A stretch of 64,000 bases of DNA from Pseudomonas sp. CFII64 (GCF_000416235.1 NZ_ATLO01000039.1:1-64000), one strand, 5' to 3'. Shown: positions 50,771-60,416, counted from the first letter of the stretch. Numbers and translations are program-made. The notes: generated from the sequence alone by a model not told the origin.

Positions 50771-52273
50771 TTACAGCCCCGCAGCCTCCACCCGATTACG
50801 TCCCAGATCCTTGGCTTGATACAGCGCCTTGTCCGCCGCATCGAGCAAGTCCCGCAGCAACACTTCGCTGCTCACCACCGTGCAGGCGATGCCGATGCTG
50901 ATGGTGACTGGCTGCGTATCGCCGCCATAGGCGGGCAGGGCCTGGACGCCCTGGCGGATTTTTTCGGCCAGGAGTCTGGCCCCGTCAATGTCGGTTTCAG
51001 GCAGCGCTACGACAAACTCTTCGCCGCCGTAACGTGCCACGAAATCACTGGGTCTGCGCAGATTGCGCTCAATCGCCAGGGCAACATTGCGCAACACCTC
51101 ATCGCCGCCATGATGCCCATGACGTTCGTTGAAGGCTTTGAAGTTATCCACATCGATCATCAGCACCGCCAGCGGTTTGCCTGAGCGCATGGCCCGCAGC
51201 CATTCGGCCCGGAAAACCTCGTCCAGCTTGCGCCGGTTGGCCAGTCCGGTGAGCGCGTCGGTCTCGGCGCGTATTTTGAGTTCGGTCTCCGCATGCCGAC
51301 GCAGGCCCAGTTCCCGGCGCAGCAGCATGGCCAGGCCAAAAATCCCGAGGCACAGCACGCTTGTCGCCAGCCCGACCAGCAGCGCATTGCGTCGCCAGAT
51401 GGCATACACCTCATCGACCGACTGCCCGACGACGACGATCAGCGGCAGGTTGCCGACATGGGAAAACGTATACAGGCGCTGCTTTTTGTCCAGGGATGAG
51501 ACGCTGATAAAACTGCCACTGCCTTCCCGGAGAATGCGCTGAAAGTTGGGCGACTGGCTCAAATCCTTGCCGATCAGATCCTGGCCATCCAGCTCGGGAT
51601 GGCGCGCCAGCAGCAGACCGTTGGTGTTGAACAGATTGATGTTGCTGTCCGGCCCGATGTCCAGCGTGAGAAACAGCTGCTTGAAATAAACCAGGCGCAT
51701 GGCACCGCTGGCGATGCCCAGGAAGGTGCCATCGGGGGCCGACATGCGTCGGCTGAAGCTGATGCACCAGTCCTTGAAACCCCAGCGGGTTTTGAAGGGG
51801 CCATCAACTTTCATGTCAGGTGAAGGGTCTTTGGCATGGTTCTGAAAGTGCGGTCGGTCAGACACGTTTTCAGTTCGGGGCTCAACGGACGTGGAGTCGG
51901 CGAGGATATAACCGTCCTGGTCCAGCAACAGCAGATCACCCTTGAAGCGCGCAGAGGTAAACCGATCGAAGAGCACCAGATGGCGCAGTTCCGGGGAAAT
52001 ATTCATCAGGCCGGGATGCTGCCAGGCGCTGATCATGCCCTGCAGCGAGGTGTCGTAAAGCTCGGCATTGCGCAACACATCGGCGTCAATCAGCCGCACG
52101 ATATTGGAAGCAGCGCGTGCGGCGTTCTCATTGGCCTCGCGGTGTTCTCGACTCAGCAGCGAAATGATGATGAGCAACAGCGTCACTACCGCGACGACGC
52201 TTCCGCAGATCAAAATAATTTCCGGTCGGCGCCATTTTTTTCGTAATTTTAGCTTGGGCAAAGGAGCAGTCAT
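50771..52273 (-). CDS. Membrane diguanylate cyclase with periplasmic sensor
   Basis: The 500-residue protein has one N-terminal helix (IILICGSVVAVVTLLLIIISLL), a periplasmic dCache-like sensor (~45-290), a second helix (ALLVGLATSVLCLGIFGLAMLL) and a C-terminal GGDEF domain. The active site is GGEEF (416-420), and an inhibitory RxxD site (RPSD, 407-410) ends exactly five residues upstream, so product feedback by c-di-GMP is expected. It synthesises c-di-GMP in response to an unknown ligand. It is transcribed in the same direction as the two-component genes upstream, across 154 bases, probably with its own promoter. Confidence 0.92.
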   Translation of the reverse strand: MTAPLPKLKLRKKWRRPEIILICGSVVAVVTLLLIIISLLSREHREANENAARAASNIVRLIDADVLRNAELYDTSLQGMISAWQHPGLMNISPELRHLVLFDRFTSARFKGDLLLLDQDGYILADSTSVEPRTENVSDRPHFQNHAKDPSPDMKVDGPFKTRWGFKDWCISFSRRMSAPDGTFLGIASGAMRLVYFKQLFLTLDIGPDSNINLFNTNGLLLARHPELDGQDLIGKDLSQSPNFQRILREGSGSFISVSSLDKKQRLYTFSHVGNLPLIVVVGQSVDEVYAIWRRNALLVGLATSVLCLGIFGLAMLLRRELGLRRHAETELKIRAETDALTGLANRRKLDEVFRAEWLRAMRSGKPLAVLMIDVDNFKAFNERHGHHGGDEVLRNVALAIERNLRRPSDFVARYGGEEFVVALPETDIDGARLLAEKIRQGVQALPAYGGDTQPVTISIGIACTVVSSEVLLRDLLDAADKALYQAKDLGRNRVEAAGL

Positions 52274-52427
52274 TGCACGGCGAACGCTCGATGGAAAGCT
52301 GATCAGACTTAAGCTGTTGTATTGACTGTAATTTCTTAAATGATCGGCATTAAAGGTGATAGCAGGTCAGGTATTTATAACCTCATATGGATAGCAAGCA
52401 ACACCAACCGCCGGATGGCTCGGTTCT

Positions 52428-53804
52428 TCAGGTGCCCAAACTCAGAGGCAAATTAATCCCGAACGTGTTCAAGCCGGCCTGGCTGCGCACAAATACCGTG
52501 CCGCCGTGCATCAGGGCAATTGCCTTGACGATGGCCAGGCCCAGGCCATGATTGGCGCCGCTGTTGCTGCGCGAAGCGTCCACCCGATAGAAGCGTTCGA
52601 ACAGTTTGGGTAAATGTTCCTCGGAAATCTCACTGCCCGGATTGGCCACTTCAATGCTCACGTGTTCCAGGTGTTCGACGATATCGACCTGGATCACTTG
52701 TCCGGGCCCGGTGTGCTGCACGGCGTTGTGCAGCAGGTTGATCAAGGCCCGGCGCAGATGGGCCTTTTCGATGGGCACGCTGGCATCGCCATTGACCTGC
52801 ACCTGCACCTGAGCGTCTTCGAGGATGAAGTCCAGATAATCCAGCGTGGTCGCAACCTCCTGCGCCAGGGACGCGCAGGTCAGTTCGGTGACCTTGCTGC
52901 CCTGATCGGCGCTCGCCAGGAACAGCATGTCGTTGATGATCGAGCGCAAGCGTTCCAGTTCCTCGAGATTGGATTGCAGGACTTCGAAATAATGTTCAGC
53001 CGAGCGGCCACGCGTGAGTGCGACCTGAGTCTGGCCGATCAGGTTGGTCAACGGCGAACGCAGTTCATGGGCCACGTCCGCATTGAACGACTCCAGGCGC
53101 GAATAGGCTTGCTCGACGCGCTCCAGCGTCGAATTGAACGAGGTGACGAACTGGTTCAATTCCGGTGGCAGCGGCGACAGTTGCAGGCGGCCGGAAAGGC
53201 GCGGCGGGGCGAGTTTCTGTGCCTCCAGCGACAGGCTGGTCAAGGGCCGCAGGCCAATGCGCGCCACCCAATAACCCAGCAGCGAAGCCAGCGCGATGCC
53301 GACCGCCGCGAGGCTGATCAGGGCGATCAACAGCGAGTGCTGGGTTTGCCAGAAGGTCTCGGTGTCGATGGCGATGAGAAAACGCAACGGCGGGCGTTGA
53401 TCCTTGGCGGCAAACTGACTGACCAGCACCTTGAACGGAAACTCGTGGCCGCTCAGCTTTAAATCGCGCATGCCCAGCGGGCCATTGGCGAACGCGCGAA
53501 TCTCCGCGTCAGGATTGCCGAATTCATAAGCAGGGTTATCGCTGACCACCCAGAAGTGCAGACGCTTGTCTTCTTCGCTGAGCAATTTGAGCTTGGCGTT
53601 GATCTTGACCCAATGCTCCGGCGTGCCGAAGCGGTTGACGGCTGATTCCAGCACGCTGTAGCGCGCATCGACTTCCGCTTCGGGCAACAAACCCAGGCCT
53701 TTGTCGACTTGCAAATACAACGCCCAACCGATCAGGGTGAAGACCAGCAAGGCGACCAGCGCAAACATGGCGCCCAGACGCAGTGCGATGGAGTCAGCTT
53801 TCAC
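52428..53804 (-). CDS. Sensor histidine kinase, heavy-metal/CusS type
   Basis: About 458 residues from a GTG. Helix 1 is LRLGAMFALVALLVFTLIGWALYL, the periplasmic sensor spans ~35-155, helix 2 is LLIALISLAAVGIALASLLGYWVARIGLRPL, then HAMP. H246 lies in FNADVAHELRSPLTNLIGQTQVAL, and the ATPase part has NLLHNAVQHTG and NHGLGLAIVKAI. The architecture matches heavy-metal sensor kinases, but its partner RND pump suggests drug or envelope stress. The GTG at 53804 overlaps the regulator gene by 11 bases with GGAG eight bases upstream. Confidence 0.9.
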   Translation of the reverse strand: MKADSIALRLGAMFALVALLVFTLIGWALYLQVDKGLGLLPEAEVDARYSVLESAVNRFGTPEHWVKINAKLKLLSEEDKRLHFWVVSDNPAYEFGNPDAEIRAFANGPLGMRDLKLSGHEFPFKVLVSQFAAKDQRPPLRFLIAIDTETFWQTQHSLLIALISLAAVGIALASLLGYWVARIGLRPLTSLSLEAQKLAPPRLSGRLQLSPLPPELNQFVTSFNSTLERVEQAYSRLESFNADVAHELRSPLTNLIGQTQVALTRGRSAEHYFEVLQSNLEELERLRSIINDMLFLASADQGSKVTELTCASLAQEVATTLDYLDFILEDAQVQVQVNGDASVPIEKAHLRRALINLLHNAVQHTGPGQVIQVDIVEHLEHVSIEVANPGSEISEEHLPKLFERFYRVDASRSNSGANHGLGLAIVKAIALMHGGTVFVRSQAGLNTFGINLPLSLGT

Positions 53805-54471
53805 TGCGGTTCTCCAGTACGTAGCCCATGCCGCGAATGGTGTGCAGCAGTTTTTGATCGAACGGCCCGTCCAGCTTGGCCCGCAGACGTTTGATCGCGA
53901 CTTCGACGACATTGGCGTCACTGTCGAAATTGATGTCCCAGACCATCTCGGCAATCGACGTCTTGGAGAGGATTTCCCCATGCCGCCGCGCCAGCACGCT
54001 GAGCAACGAAAACTCCTTGGCAGTCAGATCCAGACGCGTGCCGGCGCGGGTTGCCTTGCGGCTGATCAGATCAATCCACAGATCGGCGATGCTGATTTGC
54101 ACAGGCTCATGGGCACTGGTGCGGCGGGTCAGGGCTTGCAGGCGGGCGACCAGTTCCAGAAAGGAAAAGGGTTTGCCCAGGTAATCGTCAGCGCCTTCGC
54201 GCAGGCCGCGAATCCGGTCGTCCACCTGTTCCCGCGCGGTGAGCATGATCACCGGAGTTTGCTTGCGCGCGCGCAGAGCCCGCAGCACACCGAAACCGTC
54301 CAGACCGGGCAGCATGACGTCGAGAATGATCACGTCGTAATCGCTCTCCAGGCTCATGTGCAAACCTTCGATGCCTTCCCGGGCCAGATCGACGGTGTAA
54401 CCCTGTTCGGTCAGGCCGCGATGCAGGTAGTCGGCGGTCTTTTCTTCGTCTTCGATAATCAGGACGCGCAT
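53794..54471 (-). CDS. OmpR-family response regulator linked to the RND pump
   Basis: The 225-residue regulator has receiver D51 (DVIILDVMLPGLDGFGVL), lysine in YLGKPFSFLELVARL, and a winged-helix effector (ILSKTSIAEMVWDINFDSDANVVEVAIKRLRAKLD, then TIRGMGYVLENR). It resembles CopR/CzcR-type regulators. It lies 64 bases after the RND gene and overlaps the kinase gene, so the pump and its regulators form one unit. A direct repeat TGTCAG-N3-TGTCAG upstream of the first pump gene (58899-58913) is a candidate binding site. Confidence 0.9.
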   Translation of the reverse strand: MRVLIIEDEEKTADYLHRGLTEQGYTVDLAREGIEGLHMSLESDYDVIILDVMLPGLDGFGVLRALRARKQTPVIMLTAREQVDDRIRGLREGADDYLGKPFSFLELVARLQALTRRTSAHEPVQISIADLWIDLISRKATRAGTRLDLTAKEFSLLSVLARRHGEILSKTSIAEMVWDINFDSDANVVEVAIKRLRAKLDGPFDQKLLHTIRGMGYVLENRSES

Positions 54472-54535
54472 GGGCAGCACCTCACTGAACGCAGGTTTCC
54501 TACAGGTTCCAGCATCCGGGTGCTCTGAAAAGTCT

Positions 54536-57500
54536 TCATTCGGACATCGCCAGTGCGCGCTTGGGTTGCGTGACGGGTTCCGGCTTGCGCCGATGGAATA
54601 CACGTTCAAGCTGCAGGTAGATCACCGGGGTGGTGAACAGCGTCAGCGCCTGGCTGACCAGCAAGCCACCGACCACGGCGATACCCAGCGGTTGGCGCAG
54701 TTCGGCGCCGACGCCGTAGCCGAGCATCAGCGGCAACGCGCCGAGCAAGGCGGCGAGGGTGGTCATGATGATCGGGCGGAATCGCGTCAGGCAGGCTTCG
54801 TAGATGGCGGCCTCGGGGGTGAGCCCGCGTTCGCGTTGCGCTTCAAGGGCAAAGTCCACCAGCAGGATGCCGTTCTTCTTGACGATACCGATCAGCAGCA
54901 CCACGCCGATCAAGGCCATGATCGAAAAGTCCTGGCCCATCAGCCACAGCATCAACAGCGCGCCGATCCCCGCCGAGGGCAAGGTGGAAATGATCGTCAG
55001 CGGATGCACGAAGCTTTCGTACAGCACACCGAGAATGATGTACACCGCCACCAGCGCCGCGAGGATCAACCAGGGTTGGTTGGCCAGGGAACTCTGGAAC
55101 GCCTGCGCCGCGCCCTGGAAGTTGCCGATGATCGAAGCCGGCATGCCGATTTCGGTCTTGGCCTGATCCAGCATGCGCACCGCGTCGCCCAGCGCGACAC
55201 CTTTGGACAGGTTGAAAGACAGGTTGGCTGCCGGGAACATGCCGTCGTGGCTGATGGACAGCGGCCCCATGGTCGGCGCCGCGACTTTGGCCAGCGCCGA
55301 GAGCGGCACCATCTCGCCGGTCAGTGGCGAGCGCAGATAGAAATACGCCAGGCTTTCGGCCTTGCCGCGCTGCTTGGCGTCCAGTTCGAGAATCACCTTG
55401 TACTGGTTGATCTCGGTCTGGAATTCGCTGATCTGGCGCTGTCCGAATGCGTCGTATAAAGCCTGATCGACATCGGCGGTGGTCAGGCCGAAACGTGCGG
55501 CGGCGCTGCGGTCGATGTCGATATGGGTGACGCTGCCGCCCAGTTGCAGGTCGTTGGACAGGTCGCGGAATGCCGGGTTGGCGCGCAGTTTTTCGGTGAG
55601 GCGTTCAGTCCAGGTATTGAGCAGCGGCCCGTCGTTGCTCTTGAGCACATATTGGTACTGACTGCGGCTTGGGCCGGAACTGAGGTTGATGTCCTGGCCA
55701 GCGCGCAGGTACAGCACGATGCCGGGAATCTTCGCCAGTTTCGGTCGTAGCCGGTCGATGAAATCGCTGACCGACACATCCCGGTCGCTGCGCGGTTTCA
55801 AGGAAATCCAGAAGCGCCCGTTGGCGATGGTTTGGTTGCTGCCGGTCACGCCGACGGAATGGGAAAAGGCCAGGACGGCGGGGTCTTCACCGACGATTTT
55901 CGCCAGTGCCTTATGTTTTTCAACCATGTCCGGGTAAGAGATATCAGCGGCGGCCTCAGTGGTGCCGAGGACGAATGCGGTGTCCTGCACCGGGAAGAAA
56001 CCCTTGGGAATGATCACGTAGCCGACGACCGCCAGAACCAGCGTCAGGCCGAAAATTCCCAGCATCACCCGTTGATGGGCCAGTGCCTTGCGCAGCCCGC
56101 GCTCATAGAAGTCCAGCAAGCGTTCGCCGAAGCCGGGTTTGGCGTGAGGGTCGTGCTTAGGCGCGCGCATGAACAATGCCGCGAGTGTCGGCGCCAGCGT
56201 CAACGAAACCACCACGGAAATCAGAATGGTCGCGGTGGCGGTCAATGCAAACTCCTTGAACAGCCGCCCGACCACGCCGCCCATGAACAGCAACGGGATG
56301 AAGGCGGCCACCAGCGAGAAGCTGATGGACACCACGGTGAAGCCGATTTCCCCGGCACCTTTGATCGCGGCCTCGCGCATGCCCTCGCCGGCTTCCAGGT
56401 GACGGTGGATGTTTTCCACCACGACAATGGCGTCGTCCACCACGAAGCCGACGGCCACCACGATGGCCACCAGCGTCAGGTTGTTCAGGCTGAATCCGAA
56501 TAGATACATCATGGCGAAGCTGGCAATCAGCGAGACGCCCAGCACGGCGCTGACAATCAAGGTGGCCGACAGCTGACGCAGAAACAGCGCCATGACCGCC
56601 ACCACCAGCAACACTGCGATCAGCAGGGTGATTTCCACTTCATGCAGGGAGGCGCGAATGGTCCGGGTCCGGTCATTGAGCACGGTGACTTCCACCGAGG
56701 CTGGCAGCATTTCCTGCAAGCGTGGCAGTTCGCGCTGAATGCGATCCACGGTGTCGACGATGTTGGCGCCGGGCTGGCGGAAGATCGCCACGTTGACGCC
56801 TTGCTGCTCGCCGGACCAGGCACGCACGTAGGCGTTTTCCGAGCCGTTGACCACCCGCGCCACATCGCGCAGATGCACCGGCGCGCCGTCTTTGTAGGAA
56901 ACGATCAACTGGGCATAATCCTGGGGCCGAAACAGTTGGTCGTTGGACGCAATCGTCGACACGCTGTCTTTGCCGTAAATGGCGCCCTTGGCCAGGTTCA
57001 GGCTGGTCTGTTGCACGGCCTGGCGAATGTCGGCGAGGGTCAGGCCCAATGCCGCGAGTTTTTCCGGCGCCGCCTGTACACGAATGGCCGGGCGCTGCTG
57101 ACCGGTGATGTACACCTGACCGACGCCGTCAATCTGGCTTAACTGACGCGAGAGCAGGGATTCAGTGACGTCACTCAGCTCGGTGCCAGGCATCAGCGTG
57201 GAGCTGACGCTGAGGATCAGCACCGGGCTGTCCGCCGGGTTGACCTTGCGCCAGGTGGGCAGGTTCGGCATGTCGGCGGGCAGGCGGCCAGCGGCGGTAT
57301 TGATCGCGGCTTGAACTTCCTGGGCGGCGGTGTCGATGCTTTTATTGAGGGTGAATTGCAGGGTCAGGTTGGTTGAGCCCAGGGCGCTGCTTGACGTCAT
57401 CTGCGTCATGCCGGGGATCGCGCTGAATTGCACTTCCAGCGGCGTCGCCACCGAAGACGCCATGGTTTCCGGACTGGCGCCGGGCAATTGTGCCGACACT

Positions 57501-57649
57501 TGAATGGTCGGGAATTCCGCTTCCGGCAGCGGCGCGATAGGCAGGCGCGGGAACGCGATGGCGCCGAGCAGCACCAGGGCAAAGGTCAAGAGCAGGGTGG
57601 CGACCGGATGGTCCACGCACCACGCGGAAATGGATCCGCGGCCTTTCAT
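54536..57649 (-). CDS. RND efflux transporter, HAE-1/MdtC-like
   Basis: The 1037-residue inner-membrane proton antiporter has twelve predicted helices and two large periplasmic loops. The proton-relay aspartates D405 and D406 lie in VAVGFVVDDAIVVVEN, and the second half repeats the fold (ALIGVVLLIGIVKKNGILLVDFALEAQRERG, FRPIIMTTLAALLGALPLM). It resembles MdtB/MdtC/MuxC permeases and should export drugs or amphiphiles with the fusion protein encoded next upstream. No outer-membrane channel gene is nearby, so a shared OprM/TolC-type partner is needed. Its start overlaps the fusion-protein gene by four bases. Confidence 0.93.
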   Translation of the reverse strand: MKGRGSISAWCVDHPVATLLLTFALVLLGAIAFPRLPIAPLPEAEFPTIQVSAQLPGASPETMASSVATPLEVQFSAIPGMTQMTSSSALGSTNLTLQFTLNKSIDTAAQEVQAAINTAAGRLPADMPNLPTWRKVNPADSPVLILSVSSTLMPGTELSDVTESLLSRQLSQIDGVGQVYITGQQRPAIRVQAAPEKLAALGLTLADIRQAVQQTSLNLAKGAIYGKDSVSTIASNDQLFRPQDYAQLIVSYKDGAPVHLRDVARVVNGSENAYVRAWSGEQQGVNVAIFRQPGANIVDTVDRIQRELPRLQEMLPASVEVTVLNDRTRTIRASLHEVEITLLIAVLLVVAVMALFLRQLSATLIVSAVLGVSLIASFAMMYLFGFSLNNLTLVAIVVAVGFVVDDAIVVVENIHRHLEAGEGMREAAIKGAGEIGFTVVSISFSLVAAFIPLLFMGGVVGRLFKEFALTATATILISVVVSLTLAPTLAALFMRAPKHDPHAKPGFGERLLDFYERGLRKALAHQRVMLGIFGLTLVLAVVGYVIIPKGFFPVQDTAFVLGTTEAAADISYPDMVEKHKALAKIVGEDPAVLAFSHSVGVTGSNQTIANGRFWISLKPRSDRDVSVSDFIDRLRPKLAKIPGIVLYLRAGQDINLSSGPSRSQYQYVLKSNDGPLLNTWTERLTEKLRANPAFRDLSNDLQLGGSVTHIDIDRSAAARFGLTTADVDQALYDAFGQRQISEFQTEINQYKVILELDAKQRGKAESLAYFYLRSPLTGEMVPLSALAKVAAPTMGPLSISHDGMFPAANLSFNLSKGVALGDAVRMLDQAKTEIGMPASIIGNFQGAAQAFQSSLANQPWLILAALVAVYIILGVLYESFVHPLTIISTLPSAGIGALLMLWLMGQDFSIMALIGVVLLIGIVKKNGILLVDFALEAQRERGLTPEAAIYEACLTRFRPIIMTTLAALLGALPLMLGYGVGAELRQPLGIAVVGGLLVSQALTLFTTPVIYLQLERVFHRRKPEPVTQPKRALAMSE

Positions 57650-58806
57650 CGCGCAGTCTCCAGATTGCCTGCCGTGGTTTGCGGCGCGGCATCACTCATC
57701 ACTTCAATACGCGAACCGGCCTTGAGCCGGGACTGGCCATCACTGACCAGCACATCCCCGGCGCGCGGACCGGTGATCAAGGTCAAGTCGCTGTCCTGAT
57801 ACAGCACTTGCACCGGCACCACTTCGACCTTGTCGCCATTGACCCGATAAGCGAAGTGCTGCTCCATGCCGCGCTGAACCACTTGCGGCGGGACTTTCAA
57901 GGCATCGCGCTCGATGCCGGTCTGGATCTTCACCGTTACCAATTGACCTGGCCAGAGCAATTGCTTGGGGTTGCTGAACTCGGCCTTGGCGCGAATGGTG
58001 CCGGTGGTGGCGGAAACCTGGTTATCGATCAGCGTCAACTTGCCTTCACCCAGCAAGCTGCCGCTGTCGCCATCACCCAGAAACGCCTTCACCGCAGCGG
58101 GGGTGCTGGAGACGGTCAGGCTGTGCAAGGTCGGCAGCATCTGTTGGGGCAGGGAAAACTCCACGGAAACCGGATCGATCTGCGTGACCGAAAACAGCCC
58201 TTGCGCATCGCTGACCCGCAGGAAATTGCCTTCGTCGACATTGCGAATGCCGACGCGGCCCGTCACCGGCGAGCGAATCTGCGTGTAGGAAAGCTGCACC
58301 TGTGAAGCGCTGATGGCGGCCTGATTGCCCATTGCCGTGGCCTTGAGCTGATGGACCAAGGCCTGCTGCTGGTCGAAGGTCTGTCTGGAAATGCCGTTGT
58401 CGTCACTGAGCAACTTGTAGCGCTTGAGATCCAGTTGCGCCACGTCCAGCTGCGCCTGGCTTTGCGCGAGCTGGGCCTTGGCCTGGTCCAGCGTGGCGCG
58501 GATCGCCCGGTCATCAATGGTCGCCAGCAGATCACCGGCTTTTACCGCCTGACCCTCCTTGACCAGCACTTTGGTGAGAATGCCGTCCACCTGCGGCCGA
58601 ATAATCACACTGTGCAGCGAAAGCACCGAACCGATACCCGTCACGTAACGCGGCACATCCTCTTTGACCACGGTCACCACTTTGACCGGCACCGCAGCGG
58701 GCGCGCTGACCTTGGCCGTAGCGGGGCGGGTCAGGGTCCAGCTGGCGATTCCGATCAAGCCTGCGATGACAATAACGGCAATGACGGTTTTGGTCTGTCT
58801 ACGCAT
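57646..58806 (-). CDS. RND membrane fusion (periplasmic adaptor) protein
   Basis: The 386-residue adaptor is anchored by an N-terminal helix (KTVIAVIVIAGLIGIASW). The HlyD/MdtA-like core shows a biotinyl-lipoyl half-motif (VIIRPQVDGILTKVLVKEGQAVKAGDLLATID), an alpha-hairpin (ALDQAKAQLAQSQAQLDVAQLDL-like), LSYTQIRSPVTGRVGIRNVDEGNFL, and a beta-barrel with VTVKIQTGIERDALKVPPQVVQRG. It joins the RND pump to an outer-membrane channel. It is the first gene of a pump-regulator-kinase unit. Confidence 0.93.
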   Translation of the reverse strand: MRRQTKTVIAVIVIAGLIGIASWTLTRPATAKVSAPAAVPVKVVTVVKEDVPRYVTGIGSVLSLHSVIIRPQVDGILTKVLVKEGQAVKAGDLLATIDDRAIRATLDQAKAQLAQSQAQLDVAQLDLKRYKLLSDDNGISRQTFDQQQALVHQLKATAMGNQAAISASQVQLSYTQIRSPVTGRVGIRNVDEGNFLRVSDAQGLFSVTQIDPVSVEFSLPQQMLPTLHSLTVSSTPAAVKAFLGDGDSGSLLGEGKLTLIDNQVSATTGTIRAKAEFSNPKQLLWPGQLVTVKIQTGIERDALKVPPQVVQRGMEQHFAYRVNGDKVEVVPVQVLYQDSDLTLITGPRAGDVLVSDGQSRLKAGSRIEVMSDAAPQTTAGNLETAR

Positions 58807-59109
58807 GCGAGTGGCGCCGGAAGGTGGGGAAACTGAGGAAGTCGGAAACAGCGCCTCCTTTATAGCCTGCCAATCCGGTCATGAGAATGACTGCAACCTG
58901 TCAGAATTGTCAGCAAAGCGGCAAAAAGCCATCTGGCCAGCATCAAGAAATCATCCGCACGGACGATATCTCGGAATGAGAGGTGCTTGATATGAAAAGC
59001 ACAACTTGTCTTTCAGAACTATCCTACACATTTCCGGGGGTATTTCTTACGGACGTATCTTGCACCGATCTCATTATTTTTTTGCTGATGGAATAGCGGA
59101 GTCATTGCA
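58807..59109. other. Divergent promoter region, efflux unit and fimbrial cluster
   Basis: A 303-base region without a gene. Near the efflux side is a direct repeat (58899-58913). From about 58980 to the right the sequence turns AT-rich and should carry the promoter of the first fimbrial gene. Confidence 0.5.
58899..58913 (-). promoter_or_regulatory. Direct repeat, candidate response-regulator box
   Basis: TGTCAGAATTGTCAG holds two TGTCAG units nine bases apart (CTGACAATTCTGACA on the transcribed strand), about 93 bases upstream of the fusion-protein gene, the tandem half-site layout typical of OmpR-family regulators. Confidence 0.45.
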
Positions 59110-59502
59110 ATGAAAAATGAAACGCCCTGCGTGGAACGGTTTTTAAAAGTTGCTTCGTCTTTACGAAATATATCTGTGCTGCTTATTGCAGTGCCTTTGT
59201 TATTATCACCCGCCGCCGTATCTGCCAGTAATGGTGCCATCCGGTTTCACGGGCAAGTGATCAATCCGGCCTGTTCAGTACAGTTTTCCAGGAGTTCAAT
59301 AGACAGCCACAGCGTGCGCGTTATAAAAGTTACAGATGCGTTCACCCTCCAGGTCGATAAGTTACGCGATGTATGTGGCGGTGAGATCAAACCGTTTTCG
59401 GTCAGTTACCAGCCGCTGCCGGAAAAGTATTTATCGTCAGTAATCGCTGAAATGACCGGATTAGAGCCTGCCGTTGGTATCATCACGCTGACCTATCAAT
59501 AA
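59110..59502 (+). CDS. Small fimbrial-subunit-like protein
   Basis: The 130-residue exported protein has a long signal peptide (SSLRNISVLLIAVPLLLSPAAVSA|SNGA) and a pilin-like body: GAIRFHGQVINPACSVQF with the first conserved cysteine, a second cysteine in LRDVCGG, and a terminal strand GIITLTYQ with the penultimate tyrosine seen in chaperone-usher subunits. It is shorter than typical pilins (150-190). Its base composition is clearly more AT-rich than neighbouring genes, suggesting recent acquisition. A 329-base gap separates it from the major subunit gene. Confidence 0.75.
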   Translation: MKNETPCVERFLKVASSLRNISVLLIAVPLLLSPAAVSASNGAIRFHGQVINPACSVQFSRSSIDSHSVRVIKVTDAFTLQVDKLRDVCGGEIKPFSVSYQPLPEKYLSSVIAEMTGLEPAVGIITLTYQ

Positions 59503-59831
59503 TTACGACAAGCCTCTTTGGTTTTTGCGCGACGATGTCACTCTATGGAAGAGTGACCTGTCGCTCCGATTGAAGGTGTCGATAAAAGATAGGCAGTCGT
59601 ATGAGGTGTGAGGGTTTGCTTGATCTTTTTGGTCGGGTATTGGCCCGATGCCTAGTATTAATTGGTTCATTCATGAATGCCGTTTTCTCCTACGGAAAGT
59701 TCTTGCGCGTCTTGTTGGAAAATCCCCCTGCTTAAAGTAACGATGCTGACAGCGATCAAAAAGATCCAACCCTATAGTGCGTGGCGTCCGATTCAGGGCA
59801 TACACGGAATAACACAAGGAACGTTGTTAGC
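59503..59831. other. Gap between the two fimbrial subunit genes
   Basis: No gene is visible. An eight-base perfect hairpin (GTCACTCT 59537-59544, AGAGTGAC 59550-59557) lacks a T-run. TCGGG/CCCGA form a small hairpin near 59633-59648. GATC-AAAAA-GATC occurs at about 59755. The sequence is AT-rich and may hold a separate promoter for the major subunit. Confidence 0.45.
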
Positions 59832-60416
59832 ATGAAAAAACTTACTTTTGGTTTTATGGCAGCAGGCGCATTGACGCTGGGTTTGGCGGGGACGGCGAAT
59901 GCGGCGAACAACGGGAAACTGATCTTCAACGGTACGCTGACCAATATCTCCTGTGACGTCTCAGCGGGTGCGGGCAGTGCGCCGGGTGTCAATCCGGGTG
60001 AAATCGCGGTCGATCTGGGTAACGTATCCTTTTCCGACATCGGCACTTCATCGCAAAGCGAACTGGCCACAGCGACACCCATTCAGTTGCTGGTCAACTG
60101 CAGTGCCGGCGTTGATCAATACAACCTGGTGAAAATGCGCTTCTCGGCGCGTTCCGGCAGCGGCCTGGACAACAACGACGCCAAGCTGCTGCGTACAACC
60201 GGCGCTGCGGATGGTGTCGGCATCGGTCTGCTCAACGCCGCGAACCAGATCATGGACCTTGGCGGCACCGAAACCATCGACAAACCGTTGATCAAAGACG
60301 GCGTGGGCGGCGCAACCGCCGAACTCAACTTCGGCGCGGTCTATGTGCTCAACGGCACAACCACCAATCCCGGCAATGCCGATGGCTTCATGCCTTTCGT
60401 TCTGGATTACGAGTAA
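59832..60416 (+). CDS. Major fimbrial subunit
   Basis: The 194-residue pilin has a signal peptide (MKKLTFGFMAAGALTLGLAGTANA), then the type-1 pilin pattern: NNGKLIFNGTLTNISCDVSAG with the first disulfide cysteine, IQLLVNCSAG with the second, a glycine/asparagine-rich body, and the C-terminal beta strand GFMPFVLDYE. Subunits complete their fold with the chaperone and polymerise by strand exchange. AAGGAA precedes the ATG at 59832 by ten bases. Followed by chaperone, usher and second chaperone. Confidence 0.88.
   Translation: MKKLTFGFMAAGALTLGLAGTANAANNGKLIFNGTLTNISCDVSAGAGSAPGVNPGEIAVDLGNVSFSDIGTSSQSELATATPIQLLVNCSAGVDQYNLVKMRFSARSGSGLDNNDAKLLRTTGAADGVGIGLLNAANQIMDLGGTETIDKPLIKDGVGGATAELNFGAVYVLNGTTTNPGNADGFMPFVLDYE

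Noticed and set aside
59537..59557. Terminator after the small fimbrial gene
   Set aside because: The eight-base hairpin is perfect but has no T-run.
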